The notes beneath the pieces are model-generated. The model did not search any database and was not told the DNA's origin. It was given only the letters and a program-made list of their open reading frames with translations. From positions 24,436,501 to 24,500,500 of the forward strand of contig NC_065874.1 in NCBI RefSeq assembly GCF_933775445.1: a DNA stretch of 64,000 nucleotides, read 5' to 3'. A program made the position numbers and the translations under genes. Below, piece after piece: positions 47,497 through 58,680 of the stretch. The stretch's first letter is position 1; each line of letters opens with the position of its first letter. Source of the stretch: Argentina anserina (Eukaryota; Streptophyta; Magnoliopsida; Rosales; Rosaceae).

Positions 47497-50400
47497 TGTA
47501 ATAACTCTAAATTTCAAAACAATATTTGGTTTAATTTAAATTCTATTAAGTTGTGAAGTTCGATTTAAAACGAATGTGATTGTTTGCGAGGTTATGAAAC
47601 GAAAAACGGAAATGTTTTCGGAACGTTTAATAAGAAAAACGTTACGTTTCCGAACGAAATTATCGACTTTTATTCCGTCGCTCGGTTGCGAAAACTTCAT
47701 TCTCGAAAGTTGTAGAACTCGTCAATACGAGTTCGTGGATATGTGACGCGTTCGAATCGGACGTTGTACGTAAAAGTTATTAATCACGGAAGATAGTTTC
47801 CGATTTTAAGGGGGGTATAAAATGAAATTTTGTGAAGTAGGATTTCCATTTTCAGAAACCCTCTTCTCTCTCTTTCTCCCCGCCTCCCTTCTCCTTCTCT
47901 CTCCCCGAGCTCGACCTCTCCCCCTCCGAAAAACCTTGCATCGACGATCTCCTCCGTCAGTCGGCCGTGTCCCTCACCGCCACTCCCTGCAGCCTCACAA
48001 GGTCATCTGCAAGCGACCCCGATCGTCGCACGACGGCTCCTCACTCTCTCCCTCTCACCCGATTCTCCCTCACCTCTCTCGGTCTCACCACCGAACTTCC
48101 ATCTCAAGGAGACGTGGCCCTCACCGTCGGCCTAGGAGGCACCGCACCACCTCCCGCAGCCAACCCCAAGGAGGACGCACCCTCTCGTGCCGCGCCAGAG
48201 CTCCACTATCATCTCCAAGTTGCTGCGTTTCCTCCGCCGTGTCAAAGCCAACTCCGGTGGCCTCCAAGCTTGATTGAGGTGAGGGTTAGCATGAATAGGT
48301 TGTTGTGATGTTTGTTTGTTGATTTGTGATTGTTTGGTTGCGATTTGGAAGAGATTGGAAGAGGAGGGTTTTGGAGAGGTTACCGCCGCCTAGAGGCGGC
48401 GCGTGGGAGGGTGTGGGTTAGTTTAGGAAGTGTCTGAGGGTGTGGGAAGAAAGAGGAGGAGGAGGAGAAGAGATTGGACCCGGCGGTGGCGTGATGCTCG
48501 CCGTGGTTGGTGTCGGCGCGTGTGCCCCATGCGCCGCCACAGTAAGTGGCGCGTGTGCCCCACGCGCGGCCTGCCGGAGGTGGCGCGTGCACCCCACGCG
48601 CCGCCACGTGCGGCGGCGTGTGAACAGTGATTCCGAGAAGGGTATTTTGGTAATTTACTTACGTACGGTAAATGTAAATGTAAATTTTATTTACGTACGG
48701 TAAATGTAATTAAATTTTACGTACGGTAAATGTAATTAAATTTTACGTACGGTAAATGTAAATATAAATTACTTTCAGTAATTGTAAAAAGTAATTTGTA
48801 AAAGGTAATTTAGTAAATTTTATCTACTGAGATTGTATTTACATTTAAATAGTATGTATACGTACAGAAATATGTAAACATTATGTATACGTACATAAAC
48901 AATATGTATACATACAGAAATACGTAAATAGTATGTATACGTACAGAAATACGTATTATTTTGTGTATTTGTACAGTAATACATGAACAGTACTGTGAAT
49001 AGTAACATTGAATAGTAACTGTTAAACAGTAAATTTGTAAAACCGAAAATTGTTGAACAGTAACCGATTATTACTGTTTCGACATTTAAAGGTTTACGAA
49101 ACGTTTCTAAATCCTTTTCTTATCTTTTCAAGGTGATCTATAAAGCGAGGAAATGAATTATCTTCGGAAATTGTGGGATTACGCTCGACTCGATAAGGTG
49201 AGTAAAATCTCACATAATTACGAATCTACCCTTGCGGTGATTCTAAGATATTTGCAAGAGTTTTTAATATTGAAATACGACATGTATACAATATAGTGGA
49301 TTCTATATATATTGTATAAATGGTAATAAGTACATATATATATATATAATTTGCTATATTATATACTGTTATGAATTCATCTGGATTTGGTTAATTCGAT
49401 GACAAGCATGTGAGCTTAACATGGAGTTTGTTTAACGTTTTGTCTTCGGACATGTTTATAAATTATGACATGTATAAGATATAATGGATTATATATATAT
49501 ATCGTATAAATGGTAAATAAATACATATATATATATAGTTTGCTATATAATATACTGTTATGATTGTATTGTGATGATGTCATTTTGATGACAAGATATA
49601 TCAAGCATGTGATTTTGATTCGTACAATATGATGTGAGATTATTATACGTGATTTTAACATTGAGATTGTTAAAATGTTGATTTGTCTTCGGACGTGATT
49701 TGGTACAATATGATGTGAGATTATTGTACGTGTTTGGCAAGTCGGAACCTAGCCTTTGGCCGGGCGAAAGTTACGATACAGTTAGAGCTCTAGTCTGTCT
49801 GCCTTAGTACTGCATGTGAGGCAACGGGTGGTTGTCTGCTCATGGGTACTCAGATTGTTTTGGATGTTGGGTAGCGGGTGGCTATCCAATATCGACGGTG
49901 TATTACGAGAGGGGTAACAGATGTGTACCAGCGTTCTTGGTACCCGTAATATAAATGCATTTGGGTAACCAGAAGGGTTACTTAATTTCTCATGAGCGTT
50001 TTATTTCTCATTTCTTTGGGACGACCAGATGGGCCGTCCATTGACTCATGAGTGCATTTATATTTGATGATTTGTGATTTTCGTATATATTAATATGCGA
50101 GTTATATTTTCATTTTACTCATACGAGCTGTAAAGCTTACCGGGTTTGTGTTTACAATCCCGGTGCACCAATTCGATGGTGTAGGAGATAACTCTGCAGG
50201 TGTTGATTAGTGGAGATTGAGCGACAACTCCGGAGGCTCGAAGTCGTTCGTATCTTACTTGTGGTGAGGTTTTTAGCGTGGATTTGTGTGCGAGAATTGG
50301 TGTGGTTTTATTTGTGAGATTTGTGAGTGATGTGAGGATTATTACATTTTCATTTTATGTATGGATTATAAATTTGGGTTGTAATAATTGGTTTGTCTGA

Positions 50401-50526
50401 GTTGTATTGAGAACTCAGAATTGATCCGCTGTGACATTTAAATGATTTCGATTTCATTGAGATTATTTTATGTTTAACGACTTTAGAATTTTGAGTTTTT
50501 AAGCTCGAAATTTTAGGGTTGTTACA
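47497..50526 (+). mobile_element. Solo LTR of the 3-kb family, target duplication CTTAA
   Basis: 3,030 bp from TGTAATAACTC to GGGTTGTTACA. CTTAA is at 47492-47496 and 50527-50531. It has every landmark of the complete element's LTRs in order: short U3, CT-rich leader, GC-rich palindromes (48490-48620), GTAAATGTAA/TACGTACGG blocks, the donor-like AAGGTGAGTAAAATCTCAC (49195-49213), and the CTTCGGACGTG block. No gag-pol. Confidence 0.93.
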
Positions 50527-50531
50527 CTTAA

Positions 50532-50696
50532 ATAGATAACAAAAATAATTATAATTAAGCCTTCAACTAGAAGTCCAGAACACGAAAATTATCTCCAGCG
50601 AGGCAGCGAGTCCATTCGACACTACAAGCAAAATAGGCAACTCACGCAGATTTAATTGAGTATTGGTGCATGTAGGTACGACTTACGTACCTTATA
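50532..50696. other. Short flank beyond the second S28 copy's original stop codon
   Basis: About 165 bp, presumably the 3' UTR of the S28 pseudogene. Nothing else is seen. Confidence 0.4.
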
Positions 50697-50728
50697 CTAG
50701 ATCTTTTCCTCCAAAGCTCTGAGTTCAG

Positions 50729-52511
50729 TGATAGTGCGTTATTTAAAACGTCTATAATTAACCCTGTAAAATGTCATCGTTAGTATAGAATAAGCAGAGA
50801 TCGTTCAGTCCGGGAAATTGAAGGAAACTCTAAAATTTTAGTGTTAACAAATAATGGGGGTTTGAGATTGATTATTAACTACTAAAATAAAACCTAAATT
50901 ACTATTTACATGATCGACTTCTCTTTAACAAACTTAAACCAAATTTACCATTACACCACATGATTACAAGTTCGAACCTATCATGCATTCTAATTCGACC
51001 AATTACATACTTTTTAGACATCAATACAATTAGAGCCTTAGGGGATCATCTAATCATGCAAGATTTAAATTAACATTTAGATTGACTTAGGGCCTAATCT
51101 AAATTTGCATGCAATCGAATTCAATAATACTTAGAGTATAAATCAAACAAGATTACATTTAAGCACCAAATCTTTGTTTGAGACATGTTTCATGTATGAC
51201 GTCACCCACGATGGTTTCACATGCAAATTTCCAGAATTTTTACCACTTTTAATCAACACAAACTGAACCTACTTAGGGCATGATTCGATTTGTGTTAATA
51301 TGGTTGATAAATCTAGCACTCAAACACAATCTTAGGGACTACATCCAAGCACTAAATTCATATGCACATATCTGAAAATTATCTAAAAGTATGAGAAAGA
51401 TTATTAGAACACAACAATAGAAATACAAACTCAAAAATTATAGGAAACCAATTCGGCAAAGATCCAAAAATACAATAAAACAATCTAAAAATTTCAATTC
51501 TTAATATAAAACAATAATCTCATACAAACATCATACTACAATCTTCATAGAAAAAGTATTGTAAAAAATTAAAAACGAACAAACTCATGAAGAAGAGTTG
51601 CGAGAATCACACGTTGTAGGAACCTTGGAAGTGTGTCTTCAATGGTGATTTCGGTGGAGATGAAATTGGTATATGGGGGATAACAACTTGCTGTTTTGGT
51701 GAAGTATGTTTGAGGTAGTATTTTGGTAGAGTTTTGGCTCTTTAATGCAAAGGAGAAGTGATATTATTTGAGAGGTGATGCCATGTATATATAGAGGAAA
51801 GAGGAGGGTAGACTTGGTTTGAACTTGCCTCTTTCTTCCTATTATAATGCCATGTTTTAATACCTTATCATGTCATGTTTTATTCTCTAAATCATGTCAT
51901 GTTTTATTTCCTAAATCATGTCTTGCTTTATTCATTTAATGATCATCTTCTAGCTTTTAGATTGAATATGCATGGCTCCATCTCTCTTCTTTTCACTTAA
52001 TTAATCTTCACATTTATTTCTTCCTTCTTCTTTTCTTCTTCCCACGGCAATGACTTCTCTCTTAATTCTCTCCACTTTTTTATCACATCTATTTAATTGT
52101 TGATGATAGGACTCTATGTGCATGACTTCTCCTTGTTTTCCTCTAGTATTATCTCTTAAATCCAATCTGAAAATAAGAAAATAAAATCATAAGTAAGAGA
52201 TAATTAGTTTTGAAACCTAACAAGGATTCCTAGTGCAAGAATGACTCTCAAAATATCGCTAATGCGACAAAAACGTAAAAAGATGAAGACTCCTAATCCA
52301 ACTAGGTTTCATACTCCTACAAGGATTCCTACTCAAATTAAGACTCTAAACTAATTCTGTGTTTTTAACTCATGTAAGCACAAAAATACATCTAATACCG
52401 CCCAAAACTCTTACTACGACTCAATGACTCAATAATATAACAATAAAGGCTAAGTAAAGTACAAATAGAGATAAAAACATGTTAAGAACGTCGCACAAAA
52501 TGCTCATATCA
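50729..52511 (-). mobile_element. Solo LTR (1,783 bp) in the last exon of the S28 pseudogene, target duplication TTCAG
   Basis: TG...CA ends; TTCAG at 50724-50728 and 52512-52516. A TATATATA site near 51785-51793, followed on the minus strand by a leader-like stretch, indicates minus orientation. Its minus-strand 3' end region (GATCTCTGCTTATTC, near 50787-50801) resembles Athila/Tat-type Ty3 LTR ends; this family is inferred. It is unrelated to the 3-kb LTR family. Confidence 0.82.
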
Positions 52512-53188
52512 TTCAGTATAGTATTTAGCAATCCATCGTGTGATAGCTTCAACTTCAATTCTGCGTTGATTGACCAGCCATTCTTGATCTTCAGGGGTAG
52601 CTTCGCCTATCCAGACAATGAGAACCTGCAAAAGTATATATTGTAAACCGTGTGCGCAAGAAAATTATGAAGTCGATCGGACATTGTTGATCACATGAAT
52701 ATATATTCTCATTCTGCTTATTTAGGTTTCGATAATTCTGAAAACAAATGAATTTGTGGCGGGATACACGTATCATTCTTCGTATTTACGGCAAGTACAC
52801 TGTCTGATATGCTCTCTAACACACTGTCATGAGATGTAAAAATTATGATTAGTTATTATCTAGTAGATATTGCCATATTGGACGTTCAACTTTGAACATG
52901 TTTTTTTTTAAATTTCATCAAGATAATATAAATTACACCAAATAAGCATGATAATAAAACACGTACTTTTGAATTGATTGCTGTTTAAAGCTATATATTT
53001 CCTTACCCTCCAATACTAAACGGATCTCTTAGTCCATTCCAGAAAATGATGTTGCTACCAAAATTACGGACAATCAATCTTATATCCTGCATTTTTCGGG
53101 GTTATTGAATTTCGTAGTATAGATAAGCAACGTGCATTAATAGCAATGGAAGTAAAATTAATAGATTAGGGTTTTGATCGACACTAGT

Positions 53189-56148
53189 TATAACGACCCC
53201 GAAATTTCGAGCATAAAAACTCAAAATTCCAAAGTCGTGAAACACCAAAACAATCTCAATGAATCGAAATCATTTTAAATGCACAGCGGATCATCACTGA
53301 GTTCACAATACAACTCAGACAACCAATTATTACATAACAAATTTATAATTTAACATTACATAAAATGAAAATGTAATAATCCTCACAGTCTCTCACAAAC
53401 CCACAAATAAATCCTCACAAGTTCTCACACACAAATCCACAATAGAAACCTCACCACAAGCGGATAATGAACGACTTCGAGTCTTCGGAGTCGTCTCTCA
53501 ATTTCCACTTATCAACACCTGCGGAATTATCCCCTACACCATCGAATTGGTGCACCGGGATTGTAAACACAAATCCGGTAAGCTTATAGCTCGTATGAGT
53601 AAAATAAAAATATAACTCGCATATCAATATATACGAAAACCCACAAATCAACAAATATAAATGCACTCATGAGTCAATGGACGGCCCATCTGGTTGTCCC
53701 AAAAATATATGAAATGAAGTGCTCATGAGAAATCGGGCAACCCATCTAGTTACCCAAATACATTTATAATACGGGTACTAATGAACGCTGGTACACATTT
53801 GTTACCCCTCACGTAGTACACCGCCGATATTGGGCAACCACCTGCTACCCAACATCCAAAAATATGAGTACTCATGAGCTGATAACCACCTGTTACCTCA
53901 CATGTAGTACTCCGGCAAACAGACTAGAGCTCTAACTGTATTGTAACTTTCGCCCGACCAAAGGCTAGGTCCCGACATGCCAATCACGTACAATAATCAC
54001 ACCTCATATTGTACCAAAAATCAAGTCCGAAGACAAGTCAACATTTTAACAATCTCCATGTTAAAATCACGTACAATAATCACACCTCATATTGTACAAA
54101 TCAAAATCACATACTCGATATATAAATCACGTCATCAAAATGACATCATCACGATAAAATCATAACAGTATATTATATAGCAAACTATATATATATATGT
54201 ACCTATTTACCATTTATACAATATATATATATATATATAATCTGCTATATTATATACATGTCATATTTCATAAACACGTCCGAATACAAAACGTTTAACA
54301 AACACCATGTTAAAACCAAGTACAATAATCACACCTCATATTGTACAAATTAAATCACATGCTCATCATATAAATCTCGTCATCAAAATGACATATTCAC
54401 AATGAATTCATAACAGTATATAATATAGCAAATTATATATATGTGTACTTATTTACCATTTATACAAATATATATATTCCACTGTCTCATATACATGTCA
54501 TATTTCGATATTTTAAAACTCTTGTAAAAATCTTGAATCTCCGCAAGGGTAGAATCGTAAATATGTGAGATTTTACTCACCTTATCAACTCGAGCGTAAT
54601 TCCACAATTTCCGAAGGTAATTCATTTCCTTGATTTATCGATCACCTTGAAAAGATAAGAAAATGATTTAGAATTGTTTCGTAAACCTTAAATGCCGAAA
54701 CAGTAAAAATAAGTTATTGTTCAGCAATTTTTGGTTTTATGAAAGTACTGTTCATGTATTTACTATTCACGTATTTCTATACAAATACACATCAACTACG
54801 TATCCATGTACATGTACATATTATTTACGTATTTCTGTACGTACGAATACTATTCAAATGTAGATACTGTCTCAGTAAATAATAATTACTGATTTACACT
54901 TCCGAAATTACTTTTTACATTTACTGAATGTAATTTACATTTACATTGACTGTACGTAAAATAAATTTACATTTACCGTACGTAAATCACATTTTTACCT
55001 TCATAATCGTAAAATAAAATTTATAATTTACTGTGTCGAACCACTGTTCACGCGCCGCCGTACGTGGCGGCGCGTGGGGTACACGCGCCACTCACCGGAG
55101 ACCGCGCGTGGGGCCCACGCGCCGAGTCTAATGCCGGCGCGTAGCACGCCAACGCCGCCCCATTCCTCTTCCTTTCTTCCCCCTCCACTCCTACACGGCC
55201 AAGGCCGCCTCCACACCGCCTCACACACTCACACGCGCCGCCTAAGGGGGCGGTGATCCACCCTCCTCCTCCTCCTCTTCCTCCGATCTCCACCAAAAAT
55301 CAACCCAAATTCAACAATCTTCAATCACACAATCACACACAACAACAATCACCTCAAATCTTACCTAGATCATATGGTGGAACCGTTGGAACCTCGTCAG
55401 AGCAGGACGGATCGTCAGCGGTGCTCGATCCTTCGAGGAGGGCTTGTCATGGCTCGAGTAGCGTCGCAATCGCTCACGTAGCGTCGCAATCGCTCACCTG
55501 CGGTGTCGGAGGGTGGAGAGGGGTGAGAGTCGAGTCCTTGCGTCGGCGGTGGGGCTGTTCGAACGGCGGAGGCGATCACGCGAGCCTCGGGTGTCTTCAT
55601 GGCGGCGCGGCGAATTCCAGGGTAGCTGAGGTGGGCCGTGCGGTGGTCTTGAGCCTGGCGGTGTGTGACACGTCCGGTCGGAGGTGCAGATCGCCGGTGT
55701 GGATCTTTTGGAGAGAGGGAGGGCGATCGGGGGAGAGAACGAGAGAGAAGAGAGAGAAAGTGGGAAAGGGAGGCAGGGTGAAGGGTTTCCGAAAATGGAA
55801 ACCCTAATCCCACAATTTTTCCTTTTATACCCTTTTTCCAAATCGGAAACTAATTTCCGTCGTTAATAACTTTCGCGTTCGACGTCCGATTCGAACACAT
55901 GACGTGTCTACGAACTCGTATCGACAAGCTCTACAACTTCTATGAAAAAAGTTTTCTCAAACGAATGACGAAATAAAAGTCAATTTTTACGTCACGTAAA
56001 CGTAACGTTCTTCTAATTAAACGTTTCGATAATGTTTCCGTTTTCGATTTACCGCTTCGCAAGCAAAAAAAATTCATTTAAATAAATTTCACAAATTTAT
56101 AATCTTAAATACTATCCAATACTCGTTCCGAAAAATCGGGTTATTACA
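53189..56148 (-). mobile_element. Solo LTR of the 3-kb family, minus orientation, target duplication CTAGT
   Basis: 2,960 bp, starting TATAACGACCCC (the family's terminal TG has become TA) and ending GGGTTATTACA. CTAGT is at 53184-53188 and 56149-56153. It contains the family's donor-like block, GC-rich palindromes (55050-55150, 55230-55250) and CT-rich leader. It lies in the intron between S28 pseudogene exons 6 and 7. Confidence 0.92.
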
Positions 56149-56383
56149 CTAGTGACTACAAATAAGTAATAATTCTAGGAGTATATATGCACAAATATTG
56201 ACAATAAAAAGGGACTAAATATACATACATGACCTACATAGTACGTAGTGATCCAATGAGGCCGAGGAGGAACGCCATACTTTTCCTTACAGTAATTGAT
56301 GAATTCGTTGAGATCAAATGCATCAGGTTGAAACATGGTGTCGTTGCTCATGCCCTTGGGAATCATTATCTCACTACATACCT

Positions 56384-58126
56384 TGTCACGACCCCAAAAT
56401 TTCAAGTATGAAACTCAAATTTCGAAGTCGTGAAAACTCTAAAACAATCTTAATAAATCGAAATCATTTTAATGTCACAGCGGATCATTACTGAGTTCAT
56501 AGTACAACTCAGTCAAATTGATTATTACAAACCAAATTTATAATTCAACATTATATCAAATGGAAATGTAAAAATCCTCTCAAATCCTCACCACAAGATA
56601 GAATAAAACAACTTCAAGTCTTCAGAGTTGTCCGTCGATTTTTCCGCTAATCCACACCTGCGGAATTATCCCCTACACCATCGAATAGGTGCACGGGGAT
56701 TGTAAACACAAACCCGGTAAGCTTTGCAGCTCGTATGAGTAAAATAACAATATAACTCGCATAAAATTATATACGAAATGCACAAAACATCAATCATGAG
56801 TCATTGGACGACCCATCTGGTTGTCCAATATCGACAAAAAATATATATGCTCATGAGAAATCGGGCAACCCCTATGTTTACCCCAAATACATTTATAATA
56901 CGGGTACTCATGAGCGCTGATACACCTCTGTTATCCCTCATGTTAGTACACCGCCGACATTGGGCAACCACTTGCTACCCAATATCTAAAATATGAGTAC
57001 TCATAAGCCGATAACCCATTTGTTACCTCTCATGCAATACATCGGCAGACAGTCTAGAGCTCTAACTGAATCGTAACTGTCACCCGGCCAAGGCTAAGTT
57101 CTGACATGCCAACACGTCTGAAGACATGTCCACAGACCACAAAAAAGTTTTAACATAACTCAAGTTAAAACCACGTACAAACAATCATCACATGAATTTT
57201 GTACAAATCAATCGATATGCTCAGAACAAATAGATAACAACACTAAAATGACCTCATCCGCAAACGGAAATTACGACAGTATATAATATAGCAAACCATA
57301 TATATGCACCTATTTACCATTTTTACACATACACAATCCACTATATCTTATACATATCCTAGTTCATTCTTTTAAATTTAGAGTAATCATGAATCTCCGC
57401 AAGGATAGATTCTTCACTGTGAGATTTTACTCACCTTATACTCCTGAGCGTAATTTCCACGATTCCAAACTCGAATCCTTTACTTGTTGTGTCGATCACC
57501 TAGAATAGATAAGAAGTGAATTTAAAAGCGTTACGTAAAACCTTAAATGCTAAAACCGTAATAATGTTTTACTGTTCGGTAATTTCAGGTTTTTACGAAA
57601 TTACTATTCACGTAATTACTATTCACGTATTACTGTACAAATACATATTAATTACGTATTCTTGTACGTGTACATACTATTTATGTATTTCTGTACGAGT
57701 ACATACTATTTACGTATTCTTGTACATGCATGTACTATTCAATCGTAAATATTATCTCAGTAAATAATAATTACTGATTTACCCTTCAGAAATTACTTTT
57801 ACAATTACTATACGTAATTTACATTTACATTTACCGTACGTAAAATAAATTCACATTTATTGTACGTAAATTACTTTTTACATTCACCGTACGTAAAAAT
57901 AATTTTTACAAAAATTACTGTTTGAAATTACTGCTCACGCGCCACCACGTGCGGCGGCGCGTTGGGTTAACGCGCCGCCCACAACGGCAATGCGTGGGGC
58001 CCACGCGCCCCTCCTAAAATCAGCGCGTAGCTCGCCACCGCCGCCCCCAAACCCTTCCATTTTCTCTCCTCTTCCCCTCCACGGCCCAAGGCCACCTCCT
58101 GCCCATTCTACGCTCTCTCACGCGCC
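56384..58126 (-). mobile_element. Truncated LTR of the 3-kb family, minus orientation
   Basis: Starts TGTCACGACCCC immediately before the S28 exon-6 acceptor (the bases TACCT at 56379-56383 are a candidate target sequence). It runs in family order as far as the GC-rich block ending CACGCGCC at 58126. The U3 and CT-rich leader are missing, and the sequence joins copia-like DNA at the point where the hAT element is now inserted. Confidence 0.85.
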
Positions 58127-58134
58127 GTGATCGT
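58127..58134. repeat. 8-bp hAT target-site duplication, left copy
   Basis: GTGATCGT, identical to 61801-61808. Perfect 8-bp duplications are the hallmark of hAT insertion. Confidence 0.93.
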
Positions 58135-58525
58135 TAGGGCTGAGAATCCAATACCGAAATCCCGATACCGAACCCGACCCGTCCCGTCCCGTCCCGATCG
58201 GGTCGGGATACACCTCTAAAATTATGTCGTCCCGACCCGTCCCGACCCCGAATTAAAGTAAACGGGTCGGATCGGGATGGGCCGAATAGATACCGAAAAT
58301 CCCGACCCGTCCCGAATATCTAAGCCCAGTCCAAATTCTCGAAGCCCAGTCCAAAACTTAAGAGAGAGAGAGAGACTAAAGCAGAAAAACCTAGATTTCT
58401 AACACACTTCTTCAGTCGCCTCTCTTCTCTGATGCTCTCTCTCAACGCCTCTCTCTCACTCTCAGCTCTCGCGACTCTCAGATCTCGCCTCTCTGCTCTC
58501 TCTCAATCGCGTCTCTACTAGCTAG

Positions 58526-58580
58526 TCTGCTCTCAGTCGACTCTCTGCTCTCAGTCGACTCTCTGCTCTCAGTCGACTCT
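58526..58580 (+). repeat. 18-bp tandem repeat, three units, in the hAT 5' leader
   Basis: Units of TCTGCTCTCAGTCGACTC in a CT-rich region (58370-58680) before the transposase ATG. Related partial units extend on both sides. Confidence 0.8.
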
Positions 58581-58680
58581 CTGCTAGCTAGTCTGCTCTC
58601 GCGACTCTCTTCTCCCGACTCTCTACTCTCTCTCAGTCGCGTCTCTGCTCTCAGACGCCTCTCTGCTATCGCCAATCTTC

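Larger units (their letters stand above)
50697..56381 (-). pseudogene. Second S28 (Pro-X carboxypeptidase) copy, 3' half, hit by three LTR insertions
   Basis: Exons equivalent to 6-9 of the upstream copy: 56229-56381 (VCSEIMIP to [14 protein letters not shown]), 53007-53086 (DIRLIVRNFGSNIIF, NGLRDPFS), about 52774-52823 (VLESISDSVLAVNTK), and 52512-52625 continuing at 50697-50728. Asp (NGLRDP) and His (SHCLD) positions remain. Lesions: the exon-8 donor expected near 52773 reads AT rather than GT; a frameshift follows SHCLD in the last exon; a solo LTR (50729-52511) splits the last exon and its first bases TGA create a stop; another LTR (53189-56148) sits in the intron; an LTR fragment begins at 56384, at the exon-6 acceptor. 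Without the 50729-52511 insertion the last exon would run on through LRALEEKI to TAG (50697-50699). Exons 1-5 are not in the window. YYGGH is changed to YYVGH. Confidence 0.88.

Noticed and set aside
53451..53666. Small membrane-protein-like frame (also at 31590-31784 and 39391-39585)
   Set aside because: Same LTR segment near the 3' end in three copies. It is a chance open frame with no conservation beyond LTR identity.
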